NCBI GenBank assembly: GCA_019418225.1
Contig: DYCF01000012.1
Coordinates: 1-64,000, forward strand
Reading direction: 5' to 3'
Source: Clostridiales bacterium
GTDB taxonomy: Bacteria; Bacillota; Clostridia; Lachnospirales; Cellulosilyticaceae
Length of the DNA: 64,000 nucleotides
The notes beneath the pieces are model-generated. The model had not been told where the DNA came from. It searched no databases and saw nothing but the letters and a program-made list of their open reading frames with translations. Of this stretch, positions 34,178 to 43,049 are shown in pieces. Within the stretch, counting starts at the first letter, position 1. Each line of letters opens with the position of its first letter. Position numbers and translations under genes: made by a program.

Positions 34178-35062
34178 TTATAAAGCTGCTGTATAATCTT
34201 CAATAAATCCTTGTCCTAATACTTCACGTACATCTGCAATTGTTACAAAGGCATTTTCATCAATTTCTCTAATGAGGTCACGAAGTCTTGTAATCTCTTT
34301 TTGTGAAACAACTACGAATAGCATTTCTTTATCTGCCCCTGTATATTTTCCATTTGCCTTAATTCCTGTTACGCCTCTAGGGATTTTTTCCATTATTTCT
34401 TGGGCAATAATATTATTTTTGTCTGACATAATAAATACTGCTTTTGCATAGTTTACACCTTCAAGTACATTTGTAATGACCTTAGATGTAATGTAAACAG
34501 AAATAATCGCATACATTGCCTTATTAGAGCCAAATACTAAAAGTCCTAATAAAATAATTAAACTATCAATTCCAAGCATAACTTTTGCAATAGGGAATTT
34601 AGGATTAATAAAACGGATAATTGCTGCAAGCATATCTGTTCCACCTGTTGTAGCGCCTGCGCGAAGTACAGTTCCTACACCTAAACCTAAGATAACCCCT
34701 CCAAATACACCACCTAAAAGTAAATCACCATTTACATTAAAGATATTTGGAATAAACTCTGTATACCATAATGCGCAGCTTAATAAAATAACTGACCATA
34801 ATGATTTCTTAGCAAATTCAAAGCCACGCTGTTTAATACTAATTACAAATAACGGTACATTAAGCACAAAGTTTGTCACCCATAATGGAATTTCAAATCC
34901 AAGTAATTGCAATGAAACCGTCTTTACAATAATTGTAATCCCTGAAATACCACCAGTTACAAGTCCTAGTGGTGAAGTAAACCAGTTAATCCCTAAGGCT
35001 AAAATTGTTACGCCTAAAAGAATCATTAAAAATTCATTTTTTTTAATCAATAATCTCTTCAT
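34178..35062 (-). CDS. YitT family membrane protein (DUF161 + DUF2179)
   Basis: A 294-residue protein with about five to six membrane segments in residues 1-205 and a cytoplasmic DUF2179 domain at the C-terminus (about 220-285, with ANGKYTGADKEMLFVVVSQKEI). The GGTDMLAAI and LGVGTVLRAGATTGG motifs are characteristic of the YitT/YqfU/YpjC group. Those are membrane proteins of unknown function, suspected to be transporters. AAGGAG precedes the ATG. Confidence 0.88.
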   Translation of the reverse strand: MKRLLIKKNEFLMILLGVTILALGINWFTSPLGLVTGGISGITIIVKTVSLQLLGFEIPLWVTNFVLNVPLFVISIKQRGFEFAKKSLWSVILLSCALWYTEFIPNIFNVNGDLLLGGVFGGVILGLGVGTVLRAGATTGGTDMLAAIIRFINPKFPIAKVMLGIDSLIILLGLLVFGSNKAMYAIISVYITSKVITNVLEGVNYAKAVFIMSDKNNIIAQEIMEKIPRGVTGIKANGKYTGADKEMLFVVVSQKEITRLRDLIREIDENAFVTIADVREVLGQGFIEDYTAAL

Positions 35063-35107
35063 TTCTTCTCCTTACTTTATTTTGTCATACGTTCTAGTGA
35101 TTTTTGA

Positions 35108-35143
35108 CAAAAAGAAAAAGCTGTTATTATTATAATCAGCTTT
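35108..35143 (-). terminator. Terminator of the 35164 gene
   Basis: AAAGCTG pairs with CAGCTTT, followed by a TTTTTCTTTTT run on the minus strand. Confidence 0.75.
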
Positions 35144-35163
35144 CCCCCTTTTATTTCATTTCA

Positions 35164-35493
35164 TTATAACGCATTTGGAAGACTTTGTATATCTAGCTTA
35201 ATATATCCCTCTTCTTTTATAATATTTAATTTTTTCCCTGATAAATCTACTTCAAAGTTTACAAAGCTTGAAAATAAATCTACATCACGTAAAACATGAA
35301 TAGTAATCCAATCATTACAAGGCGTTGTCCTCACCAAAATAGCTCTAGATAATGGAAACTGAAAACGTGACATTCCAGGAATACGCAGCTCCATATTTAC
35401 TGGATAAAAATCTGTTTCAATAAAATAATCTTTATCCCCTTCTCTTTCTATAATACGATATTCTAAGTTCGTTGTTATTTTATCAGTGTTCAT
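35164..35493 (-). CDS. Hypothetical 109-residue protein
   Basis: Unrecognised beta-rich protein. Striking segments are YFIETDFYPVNMELRIPG and WITIHVLRDVDLFSSFVNFEVDLSG. A ribosome site (AAAGGAGGAT) lies just before the ATG, and a terminator follows the stop, so it is likely a real gene. It is monocistronic. Confidence 0.55.
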   Translation of the reverse strand: MNTDKITTNLEYRIIEREGDKDYFIETDFYPVNMELRIPGMSRFQFPLSRAILVRTTPCNDWITIHVLRDVDLFSSFVNFEVDLSGKKLNIIKEEGYIKLDIQSLPNAL

Positions 35494-35645
35494 CTAATCC
35501 TCCTTTTATAGAGACTTTTTTAATAATTTTTATTAAAAAATATACGCTCCTTATAAGTCCATAAATTTAAGTATTTCCTAGGCTTTATATACTATTTCTC
35601 TGACTATTTGACATTATTTTACTCTTGTTACAATGCTATCAATTC

Positions 35646-35674
35646 TTGAGAAAGCTTATCTTATCCCCTATAAT
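35646..35674 (+). promoter_or_regulatory. Promoter of the GltD-like gene
   Basis: TTGAGA, 17-bp spacer, TATAAT, leaving an mRNA leader of about 110 bases before the start. A short GC-richer segment in that leader (AAATAGCCGCTC...GGGGGC) has no recognised riboswitch form. Confidence 0.7.
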
Positions 35675-35789
35675 GAGTATAACATTTTTCCCCAGAAATA
35701 GCCGCTCTTTATAGGGGGCATCAGTTTCAAAACTTAAAAACGGTTAATCTTATATGTCCGTTATTATTAAATACTTAGGAGACTTAACT

Positions 35790-37034
35790 ATGGAAAGTTT
35801 ATTAATGGAAGCAGAACGCTGCTTAAAATGTAAAAAACCAAGATGTAAACAACATTGTCCTATTGCAACACCTATTCCTGACGTAATTACACTTTTTCAG
35901 GAAAACAAACTGCACGAAGCTGGACAAATGCTTTTTAATAATAATCCTCTTTCTGCAATTTGTGCCATTGTCTGTCCTCATGAGGATCAATGCAAAGGTT
36001 ACTGTATCAAAGGCATCAAAGGTGAACCTGTAAGCTTCTGTGATATTGAGCGTTACATCTCATCTCAATATCTTGAAGAACTTACAATTGAAAAAGCACC
36101 TAATAATAATCGTAAAATTGCCATCGTAGGTTCCGGTCCTGCGGGAATTACTGCAGCCATCCTTTTGGCTCAAAAGGGTTATAATATTACAATGTTTGAA
36201 CTACGTGACCGCATCGGCGGTGTACTTACTTATGGTATCCCTGAATTTAGATTACCTAGAAGCATTGTAAACAACTTAGAAAATAAACTACTTCAATTAG
36301 GTGTTAATATTAAACCAAATACTCTTGTAGGACCTGTCATTACTTTAGATAAACTACTTTTCGATGGTTATGATGCAATCTTTATTGGGACAGGTGTATG
36401 GAATCCTAAAACCCTTAATATTAAAGGTGAAACTTTAGGTCATTCTCATTATGCTATCGATTATCTTAAAAATCCTTCAAGCTATAAACTTGGTGAACGT
36501 GTTTGCGTTATCGGTGCAGGTAATGTCGCAATGGATGCTGCTAGAAGTGCCAAATATTATGGTTCAAAAGATGTAACTATCTGTTATCGCCGCGGCGAAG
36601 AAGATATGACTGCTACAAAAGTTGAAATCGGAGAAACTAAAGAAGACGGTGTTATTTTTGACCTCTATAAAAGCCCTGTAGAAATTACTGATGAAGGCGT
36701 TATCTTCGTAACTACTCAAAAAGTTACAAAAGAAGATGGGTCAGTCTCTCTTGAAACCATTCCAGGTTCAGAGCAGCTCTTCCCATGTGACTCAGTCATC
36801 ATCGCCGTAAGCCAAGTGCCACAAAGCAATATCGTTGCAACAAGTCCAACACTTGAAACTAAATTTGGACTTCTTGTAACAGATGAAAAAGGTCACACAA
36901 CTAAACAAGGTGTATTCGCCTGTGGTGACGTTGTAAGTGGCGCTAAAACAGTAATCGACGCTGTAGTAGCTGCAAAACTCGTTGCCGAAAGCATCGACGA
37001 ATACTGCAACGCCTTACCACATAGCCAAGACTAA
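35790..37034 (+). CDS. NAD(P)H-dependent flavoprotein oxidoreductase (glutamate synthase small subunit-like)
   Basis: A 414-residue GltD/NfnB-type oxidoreductase. The N-terminal iron-sulfur part has CLKCKKPRCKQHCP and CAIVCPHEDQCKGYC. The FAD site is IVGSGPAGITAAILLAQKG near 112, and the NAD(P)H site is VIGAGNVAMDAAR near 240. The C-terminal GVFACGDVVSGAKTVIDAV closes the FAD domain. I start at the ATG at 35790 behind AGGAG. No GltB or NfnA partner is adjacent, so it may work alone or with a partner elsewhere. Reducing or bifurcating roles cannot be told apart here. Confidence 0.85.
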   Translation: MESLLMEAERCLKCKKPRCKQHCPIATPIPDVITLFQENKLHEAGQMLFNNNPLSAICAIVCPHEDQCKGYCIKGIKGEPVSFCDIERYISSQYLEELTIEKAPNNNRKIAIVGSGPAGITAAILLAQKGYNITMFELRDRIGGVLTYGIPEFRLPRSIVNNLENKLLQLGVNIKPNTLVGPVITLDKLLFDGYDAIFIGTGVWNPKTLNIKGETLGHSHYAIDYLKNPSSYKLGERVCVIGAGNVAMDAARSAKYYGSKDVTICYRRGEEDMTATKVEIGETKEDGVIFDLYKSPVEITDEGVIFVTTQKVTKEDGSVSLETIPGSEQLFPCDSVIIAVSQVPQSNIVATSPTLETKFGLLVTDEKGHTTKQGVFACGDVVSGAKTVIDAVVAAKLVAESIDEYCNALPHSQD

Positions 37035-37040
37035 TGTTAT

Positions 37041-37075
37041 AAAAATCCGTAGCCACACAGGCTATGGATTTTTTA
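37041..37075 (+). terminator. Terminator of the GltD-like gene
   Basis: ATCC.TAGCC pairs with GGCTA.GGAT, followed by TTTTTTAT. Confidence 0.85.
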
Positions 37076-37202
37076 TAGTTTTTACCTATTTCAAAAGATA
37101 CTTATGCAGTAACGCCTCTAGTTTGCAACTATCTAGTTAACCTACTGATACATCAAACAATCTATCTCCTAATCCTTTGGCCCCACTCACACCCTAAAGT
37201 TA

Positions 37203-37362
37203 GTACAAAAGTGCTGCTGCCACCACGCTCAACTCCGGTTGGTGTGGATAAGATAGATATATAGTTTTATCTCGACTTCGACCGCAGGGAGGGAGAAGGA
37301 AAACTATATATCTATCTTATCCATGCCGCCCACACAAAAAAGGCGGTAGCACTTTCGTACCA
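37203..37362 (-). repeat. Long palindromic element LP2
   Basis: Outer arms: GTACAAAAGTGCTGCTGCC (37203-37221) against GGCGGTAGCACTTTCGTAC (37343-37361). Inner arms: GGATAAGATAGATATATAG (37246-37264) against CTATATATCTATCTTATCC (37304-37322). The loop has CTCGACTTCGACCGCAGGGAGGG, the same as LP1, while the arms are different from LP1. Minus orientation, directly after the 47-residue gene. Confidence 0.88.
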
Positions 37363-37371
37363 CCACCTCTT

Positions 37372-37515
37372 TTATCTTTTATTTCGGAGACTATCTCCGG
37401 CACCATTTGTTCCAGAACTCATTGTGTTTTTAAATCCACTGCTAGAATTACGTGCTTCTTTTTCATTATCAAGCTCACTTTGAATCTTAGCGTCTAAGGT
37501 ATTATGCTTTGACAT
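37372..37515 (-). CDS. Small 47-residue hydrophilic protein
   Basis: A short open frame with strong signs of being real: AAAAGGAG before the ATG, a TAA stop, and a terminator hairpin right after it (stem of AGGTGGTGGT type with a T run). The product is rich in Ser, Asn, Lys and Glu (MSKHNTLDAKIQSELDNEKE, then a Ser/Gly/Asn tail ending LRNKR). It recalls small spore-type proteins, but no family is recognised. The rest of the gap between 37035 and 37668 holds LP2 and AT-rich sequence. Confidence 0.7.
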   Translation of the reverse strand: MSKHNTLDAKIQSELDNEKEARNSSSGFKNTMSSGTNGAGDSLRNKR

Positions 37516-37667
37516 ACTGGTTACTCCTTTTGCATTCAAGAATCTACATTAAAAGTATTCCCCTTTTTATTTCGCTCTATGTACGCAAAATTTATAAGCT
37601 CCAGTCACCAATCATAATTTTAAATATGATCTAACATAACTCACCTAAGATTTAAACACGCTCTTTT

Positions 37668-39446
37668 TTATTGTTCTTTGCTTAGTTTAATGAATTCTTC
37701 GATATCCTCAGCTACGATTGCTAAAGAATTTCTCCAGAATTCAGGTTTTGTTACCTCAATGCCAACTGTTCTTGTAACATCAGCAATTTTAAGTTTACCT
37801 GTTACTGAAAGCAGTTTTTTATAATCTTTTACAAAGTCTTGGCCTTTTTTAAGGTACTCTGCATATAAACCTTTTGCAAATAGTAAACCAAATGCATATG
37901 GGAAGTTATAGAAGTTTGCATCTGCATAGTAGTAATGAGATTTCCATGTCCACATATATGGATGTAAGTAGTTTGGATCTAAACCATCGCCATAAGCTTC
38001 TCTTTGTGCATCTAACATAAGGTTTTTGATTTCTTCAACTGTAAGTGGACTATCTTTTCTATGTTCAAATACAGCTGTTTCAAATAAATATCTTGAATAA
38101 ATATCTACGATAACTTGTGTAGCATCACTAATTTCTGTTTCTAAGATAGCAAGTGCTTCTTCTCTTGAACCTTCTTTAATGGCTGCTTTTTTTACAATTG
38201 TTTCGCAGAAGTTAGATGCTGTTTCAGCAAGAGGCATTGGATAACTTGTATTTAAGATACTTTCATTATTTAAACAATCTCCATGGAAACCATGACCTAA
38301 TTCATGTGCCATAGTAATCGTGTCACCGAAATTATTACCATAGTTTAATAAGAATCTACTCTCACCAATGCTACGAATATTGCAGCAGAATGCACCACCT
38401 ACTTTACCTTCTTTAGGAAGTACATCAATCCAATGATTATCAAAAGCTGTTCTTGCATAATCACCTAAGCTCTCATCAAATGTTCTAAATTGCTTTTCTA
38501 CGAAAGCCTTACCTTGTTCATAATCATATTTCATTTCTTTTTCAACAACTGGTGCATACATTTCATAGAATGGTAAACCATTGCTATAACCTAAGATTTC
38601 TGCTTTTCTTCTAAGATATTTTCTAAAGATAGGCATACTTTCTTTCATCGCTTCAATCATAGCATCTAATGTTGCTCTATCCATACGTGATTCTTCTAAA
38701 GTCATAGCAAGTGGTGACTCATATCCTCTAAGTTCCGCCACTGTAAGTACTTCACCTTTAATGCCATTAAGTGCTGCGGCAATACCATCTTCTATTTTTG
38801 TGTATGATGCAATTTCTGCCTCATATGCACGTTTTCTTAACTCTTTATCTGAATCATATGCCATGTTAAGTACAACAGTAAGTGGTAAAGATTCCATTTT
38901 TCCATTTATCTCAATGTCTACTTTATGGTTGGCAATAAGTAAGTTTTTATAGTTAACCCATGCTGTAGAACCTGTATTTTTAAGTTTTGCAAGCATTGCT
39001 TCTTCTTTTTCACTAAGTAAATGTTTATTTTGTTCAACTTTTTCTTTAAGGTAGAAATCAAACTCTTTTAAGCGATCTGATGCTGCAATGATGCCATCTA
39101 AATCTTTGATTTCACTAATCCAGTTACTCATACGTGTTTCTGCTTCTGCAGTTTCACTGAACTTTTGATCAATGATTGCTTCGTATTTTGTGCCTTCTTC
39201 ATCTTTTGCATTAACACTTGTTGTAAGAGATGCAAATACGCCAAGCTTTTCAAATGTCATTGCCAGTTCTTCACTAAGAGTAATGTAGTTCTCTAGTTTA
39301 GTCCCTTCATCTTCATGATTAGCTGTTACCTCTACGCTCATTGTATTTAATCTGTGAATTAATTTATCTAATCTTACTAAATCATTTTGGAAGTCTGGCC
39401 CTGAAAATGATTCATATAATCTTCTTAAGTCCCAATTCAAATCCAT
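37668..39446 (-). CDS. pepF: Oligoendopeptidase F (M3 metallopeptidase)
   Basis: A 592-residue M3B zinc peptidase that cleaves short peptides in the cytoplasm. The zinc motif HELGHGFHG (HExxH) is near residue 380, the third ligand Glu follows about 25 residues later in AETASNFCETI, and RYLFETAVFEHR lies near 440. I start at the ATG at 39446 behind GAGGATATAAA, not at the ATG 11 codons earlier, which has no ribosome site. The gene is monocistronic. Confidence 0.93.
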   Translation of the reverse strand: MDLNWDLRRLYESFSGPDFQNDLVRLDKLIHRLNTMSVEVTANHEDEGTKLENYITLSEELAMTFEKLGVFASLTTSVNAKDEEGTKYEAIIDQKFSETAEAETRMSNWISEIKDLDGIIAASDRLKEFDFYLKEKVEQNKHLLSEKEEAMLAKLKNTGSTAWVNYKNLLIANHKVDIEINGKMESLPLTVVLNMAYDSDKELRKRAYEAEIASYTKIEDGIAAALNGIKGEVLTVAELRGYESPLAMTLEESRMDRATLDAMIEAMKESMPIFRKYLRRKAEILGYSNGLPFYEMYAPVVEKEMKYDYEQGKAFVEKQFRTFDESLGDYARTAFDNHWIDVLPKEGKVGGAFCCNIRSIGESRFLLNYGNNFGDTITMAHELGHGFHGDCLNNESILNTSYPMPLAETASNFCETIVKKAAIKEGSREEALAILETEISDATQVIVDIYSRYLFETAVFEHRKDSPLTVEEIKNLMLDAQREAYGDGLDPNYLHPYMWTWKSHYYYADANFYNFPYAFGLLFAKGLYAEYLKKGQDFVKDYKKLLSVTGKLKIADVTRTVGIEVTKPEFWRNSLAIVAEDIEEFIKLSKEQ

Positions 39447-39561
39447 CTTTATATCCTCGTCTTTCTTTTTAGTCTTCATTTATCAAGTATTTTATCACAA
39501 AATTACCTTAACTTATATATTTTTAAAATAAATTATGTTTTCTTTTTAAGATTTACTCACC

Positions 39562-39598
39562 AAAAAAGGGGCCTTGCGCCTATAATGCCCAGCCCCTT
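39562..39598 (-). terminator. Terminator of the DUF6882-like gene
   Basis: AAGGGGC pairs with GCCCCTT, followed by TTTTTT on the minus strand. Confidence 0.8.
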
Positions 39599-39620
39599 AC
39601 TATAGTTTTATTTTGTCTAA

Positions 39621-40076
39621 CTACTCCTGTACTTTCTTTAAGACAACAAATACATAGCTATCTTCTGCATTAATGCGGTAAACACCTATACCCTTTAGTG
39701 CATGTACACCTATATATGCCAAATCTCTTGCTACGATTTCTTCACAGTCAAAACCTTCTTTCTCAAAGATTTCATATCCTGTAGTATCGGCTAACTTTTT
39801 AAGTTCTTTCGCCTCATCACGAATTTCTTTTGAAAGATTTTCATTTGCCCAAGCCCATACCCATACTTTCTCTGTATAGTCCCATGAACCTATACATGCA
39901 ATATCAAAAGTAAGTGACTCACCTGCTTCATTTTTAAATTCTAATGATTTTTCTTTTTGATGAAAAACATATTTTGTATATGCCTTTAGATTATACTTCT
40001 CTATAAGTTCTTTCTGTTTTTCATGGACTTCATTACAACATTCATTTAAAAATCCTTCAAATTCTTTTTCTGTCAT
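39621..40076 (-). CDS. DUF6882-like hypothetical protein
   Basis: A 151-residue soluble protein with the pattern IACIGSWDYTEKVWVWAWANENLSKEIRDEA, which I recall from the DUF6882 family. The W-V-W-A-W-A-N cluster is the marker. No catalytic motif is visible and function is unknown. AAAGGAG lies before the ATG. It is monocistronic. Confidence 0.5.
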   Translation of the reverse strand: MTEKEFEGFLNECCNEVHEKQKELIEKYNLKAYTKYVFHQKEKSLEFKNEAGESLTFDIACIGSWDYTEKVWVWAWANENLSKEIRDEAKELKKLADTTGYEIFEKEGFDCEEIVARDLAYIGVHALKGIGVYRINAEDSYVFVVLKKVQE

Positions 40077-40129
40077 CTTGTACTCCTTTATTTCACTAGT
40101 CTATTCTTAAATTTTCTATTAGTTATCTA

Positions 40130-40244
40130 CATAGATTTCACATTTATAAATTTTAGTTATTCATAATCTTTAGCAATGTGAACTCATTTGGAGAAACTAA
40201 TTTACCCAAATGTATACTTCAAGGTTTTAGTTTGTTTCTCTATA
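40130..40244 (-). repeat. 115-bp dispersed palindromic element, copy D, with partial tandem end
   Basis: On the minus strand it reads TATAGAGAAAC...GAAATCTATG, 115 bp. Bases 40241-40258 continue as TATAGATTTCATATTTATA, a short piece of a second copy. It lies in the 378-bp gap upstream of asd; the remainder is AT-rich with the asd promoter. Confidence 0.88.
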
Positions 40245-40382
40245 GATTTCATATTTATACCTATACTATTATACACCTTTCTAGCTTGTCCGACATTAAA
40301 CTAAATTATCAGTATATTTTATAAGTTTTTATTATATTTTTACATCTTTTTTGTCTATTTTACTTAAATATTTTATTATATA

Positions 40383-40411
40383 TTGTTTTTACTAATTTTA
40401 ATTAGTACAAT
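40383..40411 (+). promoter_or_regulatory. Promoter of asd
   Basis: TTGTTT, 17-bp spacer, TACAAT, about 44 bp before the chosen start. Confidence 0.55.
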
Positions 40412-40454
40412 AAAATAACTATGGGATACTAATAAAGTAGAGGTGATTATTAAA

Positions 40455-41540
40455 ATGGATAAAAAATTAAGAGTAGGTATCGTTGGCGGTACTGGTATGG
40501 TAGGACAACGTTTTATAACATTACTTGAGAACCATCCGTTCTTTGAGGTTAAAGTAATTGCTGCAAGTAGTCGTTCTGCTGGTCAAGTTTATGAAAAAGC
40601 GGTTGAAGGTAGATGGAAAATGGCTACTCCAATCCCTGAAAACGTGAAAAATATGATCGTTATGGATGCTGCAAAAGTGGAAGAAGTAGCTTCTCAAGTT
40701 GACTTCGTATTCTGTGCAGTAGATATGAAAAAGGATGAAATCAAAGCGCTTGAAGAAGCTTATGCAAAAACAGAAACTCCAGTTGTATCTAACAACTCAG
40801 CGCATAGATGGACTCCTGATGTACCAATGGTTGTTCCAGAAATCAATGATAGTCACTTAGAAGTTATTGCAGCACAAAGAAAACGTCTTGGTACTACAAG
40901 AGGTTTCATCGCTGTAAAACCAAACTGTTCTATCCAAAGCTATGTACCAATGCTTTCTGCATTATTAGAATATGAACCAACAACAGTTGTAGCTTCTACT
41001 TACCAAGCTATTTCTGGTGCAGGTAAAACATTCAAAGAATGGCCAGAAATGATGGATAATGTTATTCCTTATATCGGCGGAGAAGAAGAAAAAAGTGAAC
41101 AAGAACCACTTCGTATTTGGGGACGCGTAGAAGATGGTCAAATCGTTAAAGCTGATGGCCCAGTTATTACAACACAATGTATTCGTGTACCTGTTTTAGA
41201 TGGTCACCTTGCTACAGTATTCGTTTCTTTCAAAAAGAAACCAACTAAAGAACAAATTCTTGAAGCTTGGAAAAACTATAGTGGTAAACCACAAGCATTA
41301 AATCTTCCAAGTGCACCAAAACAATTCATTCATTACTTCGAAGAAGATAACAGACCACAAACTCATTTAGACCGTAACACAGAAGGCGGCATGGCTGTAT
41401 GCGTTGGTCGCCTTAGAGAAGATACTGTTTACGATTACAAATTTGTAGGTCTTTCTCATAATACATTAAGAGGTGCAGCTGGTGGCGCTGTACTTATCGC
41501 AGAATTACTTACAGCTGAAGGTTACATCACAGCTAAATAA
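40455..41540 (+). CDS. asd: Aspartate-semialdehyde dehydrogenase (archaeal/fungal type)
   Basis: A 361-residue enzyme of the common aspartate pathway to lysine, threonine and methionine. NADP site GIVGGTGMVGQRF near 9, catalytic cysteine in KPNCSIQ near 160, and the active-site His in LDGHLATVFVSF near 248. The sequence type is the one shared with archaea and fungi rather than the E. coli form. I start at ATG 40455 behind GAGGTGAT. It has its own promoter, and LP3 is directly downstream. No lysC or dapA is in the window. Confidence 0.9.
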   Translation: MDKKLRVGIVGGTGMVGQRFITLLENHPFFEVKVIAASSRSAGQVYEKAVEGRWKMATPIPENVKNMIVMDAAKVEEVASQVDFVFCAVDMKKDEIKALEEAYAKTETPVVSNNSAHRWTPDVPMVVPEINDSHLEVIAAQRKRLGTTRGFIAVKPNCSIQSYVPMLSALLEYEPTTVVASTYQAISGAGKTFKEWPEMMDNVIPYIGGEEEKSEQEPLRIWGRVEDGQIVKADGPVITTQCIRVPVLDGHLATVFVSFKKKPTKEQILEAWKNYSGKPQALNLPSAPKQFIHYFEEDNRPQTHLDRNTEGGMAVCVGRLREDTVYDYKFVGLSHNTLRGAAGGAVLIAELLTAEGYITAK

Positions 41541-41556
41541 ATAACTTCGGATTTTC

Positions 41557-41717
41557 TAAAGGTGTTGGCAACCGTATATGAGGGCCAAGGCTGGTATGGA
41601 TAAGTGAGAGAGCTAAGTCTCCTTAGCCCTCACTTCGCTGTAAGCCTAGATAAACCTAGTTCTCTCACTTATCCACACCGAATTAGGTTTGGAACGGTTG
41701 CAAGTACTGGCACCCTT
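41557..41717 (+). repeat. Long palindromic element LP3
   Basis: Outer arms: AAGGTGTTGGCAACCGT (41558-41575) against ACGGTTGCAAGTACTGGCACC (41694-41714). Inner arms: GGATAAGTGAGAGAGCTA near 41598 against CTAGTTCTCTCACTTATCC ending at 41674. On the plus strand its orientation relative to asd is the same as LP1 and LP2 relative to their minus-strand genes. It starts 17 bp after the asd stop. Confidence 0.85.
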
Positions 41718-41765
41718 AGGTAATTCCTACGTAACGGATTAATGAAATGGTTCTATTACATATAT

Positions 41766-42875
41766 TTACATATATTGTAGTAGGGCCATTTTTACTTTAT
41801 CTTCTTGTTCGAACAAGACACATCCTCCTGGATGAGGTTGGGTGAGTAGATTGCTTTGTTGAAGTTTCTTAAATAATGGTGACTGCAAAGCTTGTCTTAA
41901 GGTAATATCTTTTAGATTTGTATCTGAGTAAGGTGAGAAAGGACATGGCTCGGCCCCACCTTGCGCATTGATATGAAAGAATCCCCTTCCTGCTGCTAGA
42001 CAACCTCCGGATAATTTTTCATCTCCTGGAAAAGAAATAAAAAGCATATCCTCATTGTTACGTCGTAGTTCCTTTAAACGATGAATTAAATAAAATCTTT
42101 CAATCTCTGTAGTTGCTAGATTTCGTGTTTCTACAGTAACTGGTGCATACTCTACATAAAAAACTATTTTGCATCCTTGTGATTGTAAATTACTAAGAAA
42201 TCTATCTGATGTTACATTATAAATATTCTCTGTTGTAACTGTCACAGATACACCATATAAAATTTTCTTTTCATGTAGTTTTGCCATCGTAGCTATTAGT
42301 TGTTCGTAAACGCCTTCCCCTCTTCTATGATTAGTCTGATCCTTTTCTCCTTCTATGCTTAAAATAGGAATAAGGTTCCTATTTTTTTCAAATACGCTCA
42401 AATTTTCTTCATTCATTAATGTCCCATTAGTAAATACAGGAAATAAAACTTCTGGTATAGCTCCCGCCTTTTCAAGTACTTCCATTCTAAGCATTGGCTC
42501 TCCACCTGCTAATAAAATAAAACCTACACCCATTTCTTTTGCTTCATTAAATATATCCTGCCACTTTTCATCACTTAATTGCTGTATCTCACAGCTTCCA
42601 CTGTTCGCTTGCTTTGCCCTCGCATAGCATCCTAAACATTGTAAGTTACAACTACTCGTAATACTCGCAATTAAAAATGGTGGTATATGCTCACCTTTTT
42701 GCTCAGCTTCTTTTCTTAATTTGCTTGCCTTCTTACTAGCTAATGCATACTTTGCCATAAATATACTTTCCTTTGGATTTGATACAGATGCCCTTATCGC
42801 CTGTTTTATAATATTTTCTACCCCATTATTTAAATATTTTTCTAATGACTTTTCACCTGACATCTCATTTTTCAT
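41766..42875 (-). CDS. Radical SAM protein with C-terminal SPASM-like cysteines
   Basis: A 369-residue radical SAM enzyme. The cluster motif is CNLQCLGC near 75 (C-x3-C-x2-C), with the SAM-binding LAGGEPMLR near 117 and SIEGEKDQTN near 165. The C-terminal region has cysteines at CLAAGRGFFHINAQGGAEPCPF and a late GGCVLF, as in SPASM-type auxiliary clusters. Such enzymes often modify peptides, but no small precursor gene is adjacent. ATG 42875 is preceded by GGGGGAG. Product is unknown. Confidence 0.8.
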   Translation of the reverse strand: MKNEMSGEKSLEKYLNNGVENIIKQAIRASVSNPKESIFMAKYALASKKASKLRKEAEQKGEHIPPFLIASITSSCNLQCLGCYARAKQANSGSCEIQQLSDEKWQDIFNEAKEMGVGFILLAGGEPMLRMEVLEKAGAIPEVLFPVFTNGTLMNEENLSVFEKNRNLIPILSIEGEKDQTNHRRGEGVYEQLIATMAKLHEKKILYGVSVTVTTENIYNVTSDRFLSNLQSQGCKIVFYVEYAPVTVETRNLATTEIERFYLIHRLKELRRNNEDMLFISFPGDEKLSGGCLAAGRGFFHINAQGGAEPCPFSPYSDTNLKDITLRQALQSPLFKKLQQSNLLTQPHPGGCVLFEQEDKVKMALLQYM

Positions 42876-42999
42876 ATGCACTTCTCCCCCTTCATCTTAA
42901 TATAAACTTTTACTTTATCATTCTATGTTGCTATACATCTCTTTTAATCGTATTTTTACTTCAAAATGTCTCTTATTTTTTTTATTAGTCTAAATGAAT

Positions 43000-43049
43000 A
43001 AAAAAGATTGTATGTCCCTTACTTTCTATGAACATTACAATCTTTTTTT
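43000..43049. terminator. Terminator of the 43140 lipoprotein gene, bidirectional
   Basis: AAAAAGATTGTA pairs with TACAATCTTTTT around a 23-base loop, flanked by A and T runs on the two sides. Confidence 0.75.
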
